From: Candidatus Saccharimonadota bacterium | Lineage (GTDB): Bacteria > Patescibacteriota > Saccharimonadia > Saccharimonadales > Saccharimonadaceae | DNA: 64,000 nucleotides | Assembly: GCA_017519305.1 (NCBI GenBank) | Contig: JAFWSN010000001.1 | Location: 308,296-372,295, forward strand | Direction: 5' to 3' | Shown: positions 62,601 through 64,000 of the stretch, in pieces | Layout of the letters: each line of letters begins with the position of its first letter | Numbering within the stretch: the stretch's first letter is position 1 | Position numbers and translations under genes: made by a program | The notes under the pieces: generated by a model | The model's database searches: none | What the model was told of the DNA's origin: nothing | Seen by the model: only the letters and a program-made list of their open reading frames with translations

Positions 62601-63405
62601 CAAACCGGCTCCAACTCAGTATTCCGACAAGGAACAGCTCCTTTGGGAACGTGATTTGATGGGTCTTTATTTGTCCGCTCATCCACTTGATAAATACGAT
62701 TTGTATTTCGAAGAACAAACTCATCCGTTCTCCTGCGTTTCAGCTGAAAACAACGACAAAACCATCACTATCGGCGGCATTATTACCAACGTCCGTACTA
62801 TTCTTACTAAATCTAATACCAAGATGGCCTTCGTTAAAATCGAAAACAAGACCGGTGAAACCGAAGCTGTCGTCTTCCCGTCGGTCTTTGAATCATGCGG
62901 TGCTAAACTCGTTATCGACAACGTCGTTCGCATCTCCGGCCGCGTTAATGCTACCGACAAAGATGGCCGTCCAACTTCCGAAGTCAAAGTTCTTGCCGAA
63001 ACCGTAGAATTAATTTCGGATGAGCTTCTCGAAAACTATAAAGCTACCGGCGAAAAACTCGCTGCACCAATCGCCGCGCCAAAAAAGAAACGCGCCTATT
63101 CTAAAACTTCCGCCGAACGCGTTGCGCCAGTCATAGAAGAAGAGCCGCCAAAAATCACTACACCACCGAAAGACCCACGCAAAGAACGCCTTTTCATTCT
63201 TATCGAAAACTCCGATGATACCGACACTCTAACCGCGATTCGTCGTCTCTGCGATTTGAATCTTGGTTGTCAAGAAGTTATCTTAGTATTGAAAGATGGG
63301 GAAGAAAAGAAACCACTACGCATGCCGTTCCGCGTTGATGCTTCCGACGAATTGCTTACCAAACTCAAAGATCTCGTCGGGGAAGCAAACGTCAAAGTCT
63401 CCTAA
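59695..63405 (+). CDS. dnaE: DNA polymerase III subunit alpha
   Basis: Replicative polymerase, 1236 residues. Seen: N-terminal PHP domain with FVHLHNHTHYSLLDG (12-26) and VTDHGTMSG; the polymerase palm with GPGRGSAAGSLLAYAL (398-413) and PDIDTDIQD (439-447), giving two catalytic Asp, the third being in the DFLGLSNL-to-PGP region; fingers with RPGPMQFIDSFIRRKHG; a tandem HhH region; and an OB-fold (about 1020-1095, GGIITNVRTILTKSNTKMAFV). A basic linker and small C-terminal domain (about 1120-1236) follow. The PHP metal His/Asp residues appear largely kept, so proofreading by PHP is possible. Confidence 0.97.
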   Translation: MSKGVKLKPSDFVHLHNHTHYSLLDGLTKIPELVDYVKEQGMEAVAVTDHGTMSGLVELYKCCNDAGIKPILGLESYVAARKMTDKDPAHDKQRFHITLLAMNNQGFENLCRIMSNSEIYGKYYKPRTDHEELEKYNEGIICLSGCMGSEISEAIRADDDKRALELIDWYRNVFKDRFYLEMQDHGHPKSSTHSAEQKKVNDWLMAHAEELGLPLVVTCDAHYLKHEDQDAHEVLLCVGTAANLSDQNRMTLKDFDLHVISADEIIEHWQDTCPEAVLNSRRIADRCNVDLQLGRILIPKFPVPKGEDEKSYLDKLVFRGLVFRYCGKTKEETEKLDIPACRKLLETADKDRGETTKILPRIDYELSVVDKMGYNGYFLIVQDFIMWGKNQGIVYGPGRGSAAGSLLAYALRITELDPLKYDLLFERFLNPDRISMPDIDTDIQDTRRDEVIEYCTGKYGEARVSNIATFGKMMAKNAVRDVARVLEVPYAEADRLAKMVPDPVMGHHVHLADAIKEVPDLKAEYESNPISKEVIDFASRLEGTIRNHGVHACGVVIAPDDLVKFLPLEVSAKGPIAAQFPMGTVEELGLLKMDFLGLSNLSVINNALRMIRKVYHNDIDMYSVPLDDEETYKLLQRADTTGVFQLESAGMKRYLKDLKASSFEDIIAMVALYRPGPMQFIDSFIRRKHGEEPITYLHPGLENSLKSTYGIMIYQEQFMQISKEWCGFTGGQADTLRKAVGKKKIDLMKKVKPQFIEGAVKIGGATEEIAETFWSQLLDFANYCFNKSHAACYALVAYWTAYLKAHYPDAFMAALMTADMRWTDRLAIEIAESKRIGLKVLGPDINESYGDFGIVGGKKTIRFGLSGVKNMGKSLIEDIVIPERDKNGPFKSVFDFAKRVDSTKFNKKSWEAAIKTGAFDRFGYSRSDLLFNLESIQAYGAKVQKDVGSGQTDLFGAMGDAGAIPEPEIKPAPTQYSDKEQLLWERDLMGLYLSAHPLDKYDLYFEEQTHPFSCVSAENNDKTITIGGIITNVRTILTKSNTKMAFVKIENKTGETEAVVFPSVFESCGAKLVIDNVVRISGRVNATDKDGRPTSEVKVLAETVELISDELLENYKATGEKLAAPIAAPKKKRAYSKTSAERVAPVIEEEPPKITTPPKDPRKERLFILIENSDDTDTLTAIRRLCDLNLGCQEVILVLKDGEEKKPLRMPFRVDASDELLTKLKDLVGEANVKVS

Positions 63406-63415
63406 GAGAGTATGC

Positions 63416-63421
63416 TATAAT
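63416..63421 (+). promoter_or_regulatory. Leaderless-type -10 box of smpB
   Basis: TGC-TATAAT ends six bases before the ATG at 63428. Confidence 0.6.
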
Positions 63422-63427
63422 TAGCTT

Positions 63428-63838
63428 ATGAAAAAGAAGGCCGATAACTCAGTCGTAGTTAATCGTCGTGCGCATTATGATTATCAGCTCGGCGATGAGC
63501 TTTCTGTTGGCATGTGCCTAACCGGCCCCGAGGTCCGCAAAATCCGCGACCATCACGTACAGCTCAAAGGCTCTTTTGTAACTCTCAGAAATGGTGAACT
63601 TTGGCTCAACAACCTTACACTTGGCGCCGAAAACACTGAGAACATCAAGCTTCTCGCCACCAAAAGGCAAATCATCGGCCTCGAAAAAGCTCGCGCCGCC
63701 GGATTCTTACTTGTTCCAGTTAGATTAACAACCCAAAGTAGACACATTAAACTTATCATCGCTACTGGTAAAGGAAAAAAGAAATACGATAAACGCGAAA
63801 CCATCAAAAAACGCGATATCGAAAGGGGTCGCTACTAA
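63428..63838 (+). CDS. smpB: SsrA-binding protein SmpB
   Basis: Partner of tmRNA in rescuing stalled ribosomes. 136 residues: [40 protein letters not shown] spread over 11-50 follows the family pattern (A-x-H-[ED]-Y, LxGxEVKxxR, xLxxxYV), and the basic C-terminal tail ([22 protein letters not shown]) matches the part that folds in the mRNA channel. The tmRNA gene itself is not seen in this window. Stop and next start overlap by one base. Confidence 0.93.
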   Translation: MKKKADNSVVVNRRAHYDYQLGDELSVGMCLTGPEVRKIRDHHVQLKGSFVTLRNGELWLNNLTLGAENTENIKLLATKRQIIGLEKARAAGFLLVPVRLTTQSRHIKLIIATGKGKKKYDKRETIKKRDIERGRY

Positions 63839-64000
63839 TGAAAATTTGTTCTTGGAACGTTAATGGATTACGTGCGGCTTTAAACAAGGGCGCCCTGCAA
63901 GCTTTCCTTAAAGCAGAGAATCCAGATATTATTTGTCTCCAGGAAACCAAAGCCAAACAAGGCCAAGCCGAAATTGACTTCCCAGAATACGAAGAGCTTT
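63838..64000 (+). CDS. xth: Exodeoxyribonuclease III (partial, runs off the window)
   Basis: First 54 residues of an AP endonuclease/exonuclease III for base-excision repair. Seen: [15 protein letters not shown] (1-15), with the conserved metal-coordinating Asn in WNVNG, and [12 protein letters not shown] (28-39) with the metal-ligand Glu. Start overlaps the smpB stop as TAATG. The 3' end lies beyond base 64000. Confidence 0.93.
   Translation, partial: MKICSWNVNGLRAALNKGALQAFLKAENPDIICLQETKAKQGQAEIDFPEYEEL

Overview
The window looks like a chromosome segment of a Patescibacteria/CPR bacterium with a monoderm-type envelope, most likely a Candidatus Saccharibacteria (TM7) member. This is an inference from content. 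It has a compact gene set, the GatCAB amidotransferase, MurT/GatD, a class B sortase, WxL-like surface proteins and a shortened UvrC. TGA is an ordinary stop (ends of the genes at 28092, 52231 and 54169), which argues against the recoded Gracilibacteria/SR1. No ribosomal RNA is present to settle the lineage.

Layout. 28-3662: sugar-phosphate genes (epimerase, PfkB kinase, LOG protein) facing enolase. 3761-8301: an Asp/Trp-tailed membrane protein, short UvrC, SecG and a peptide-binding lipoprotein-like protein. 8331-8592: tRNA-Leu(GAG) and a folded 120-base element. 8702-11178: a WxL-like surface locus. 11277-22373: L31, S2, EF-Ts, RRF, UppS, site-2 protease, CPBP protease, ProS, GreA, LysS, UvrB. 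22382-24509: phosphoketolase encoded as two genes. 24531-31367: PIN-TRAM protein, class A PBP, sortase with a neighbouring substrate, and a frame-broken murJ. 31385-37460: gatC-gatA-(HEPN-like)-gatB, then murT-gatD. 37539-52120: fusA, tuf and rpsJ in their usual order, separated by minus-strand accessory genes: five uncharacterised small proteins, a 1769-residue thioester/VaFE adhesin, a Pro/Thr stalk protein and a DUF916-like protein. 52231-57262: a Mur-ligase/hydrolase/DegT-like/FemAB/FemAB operon. 57307-64000: DUF308, GalU, DUF948/YtxH-like pair, DnaE, SmpB and the start of exonuclease III.

How the parts fit. Peptidoglycan genes recur (uppS, PBP, murJ, murT-gatD, FemAB pair), and a sortase plus VPDTG-type proteins and WxL/DUF916-like proteins would decorate that wall, as expected for a bacterium living on a host cell. 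Central carbon metabolism is hinted at by epimerase, phosphoketolase and enolase.

Two promoter classes stand out. Housekeeping genes commonly start six bases after an extended -10 box (TGnTATAAT-N6-ATG), which predicts leaderless mRNAs. Surface-protein, small-protein and several translation genes have TTGAC-type -35 boxes with 16-18 base spacers and real leaders. Two related hairpins (52133-52210 and 59608-59679) share a conserved apical sequence on unrelated paired stems and look like an undescribed structured element.
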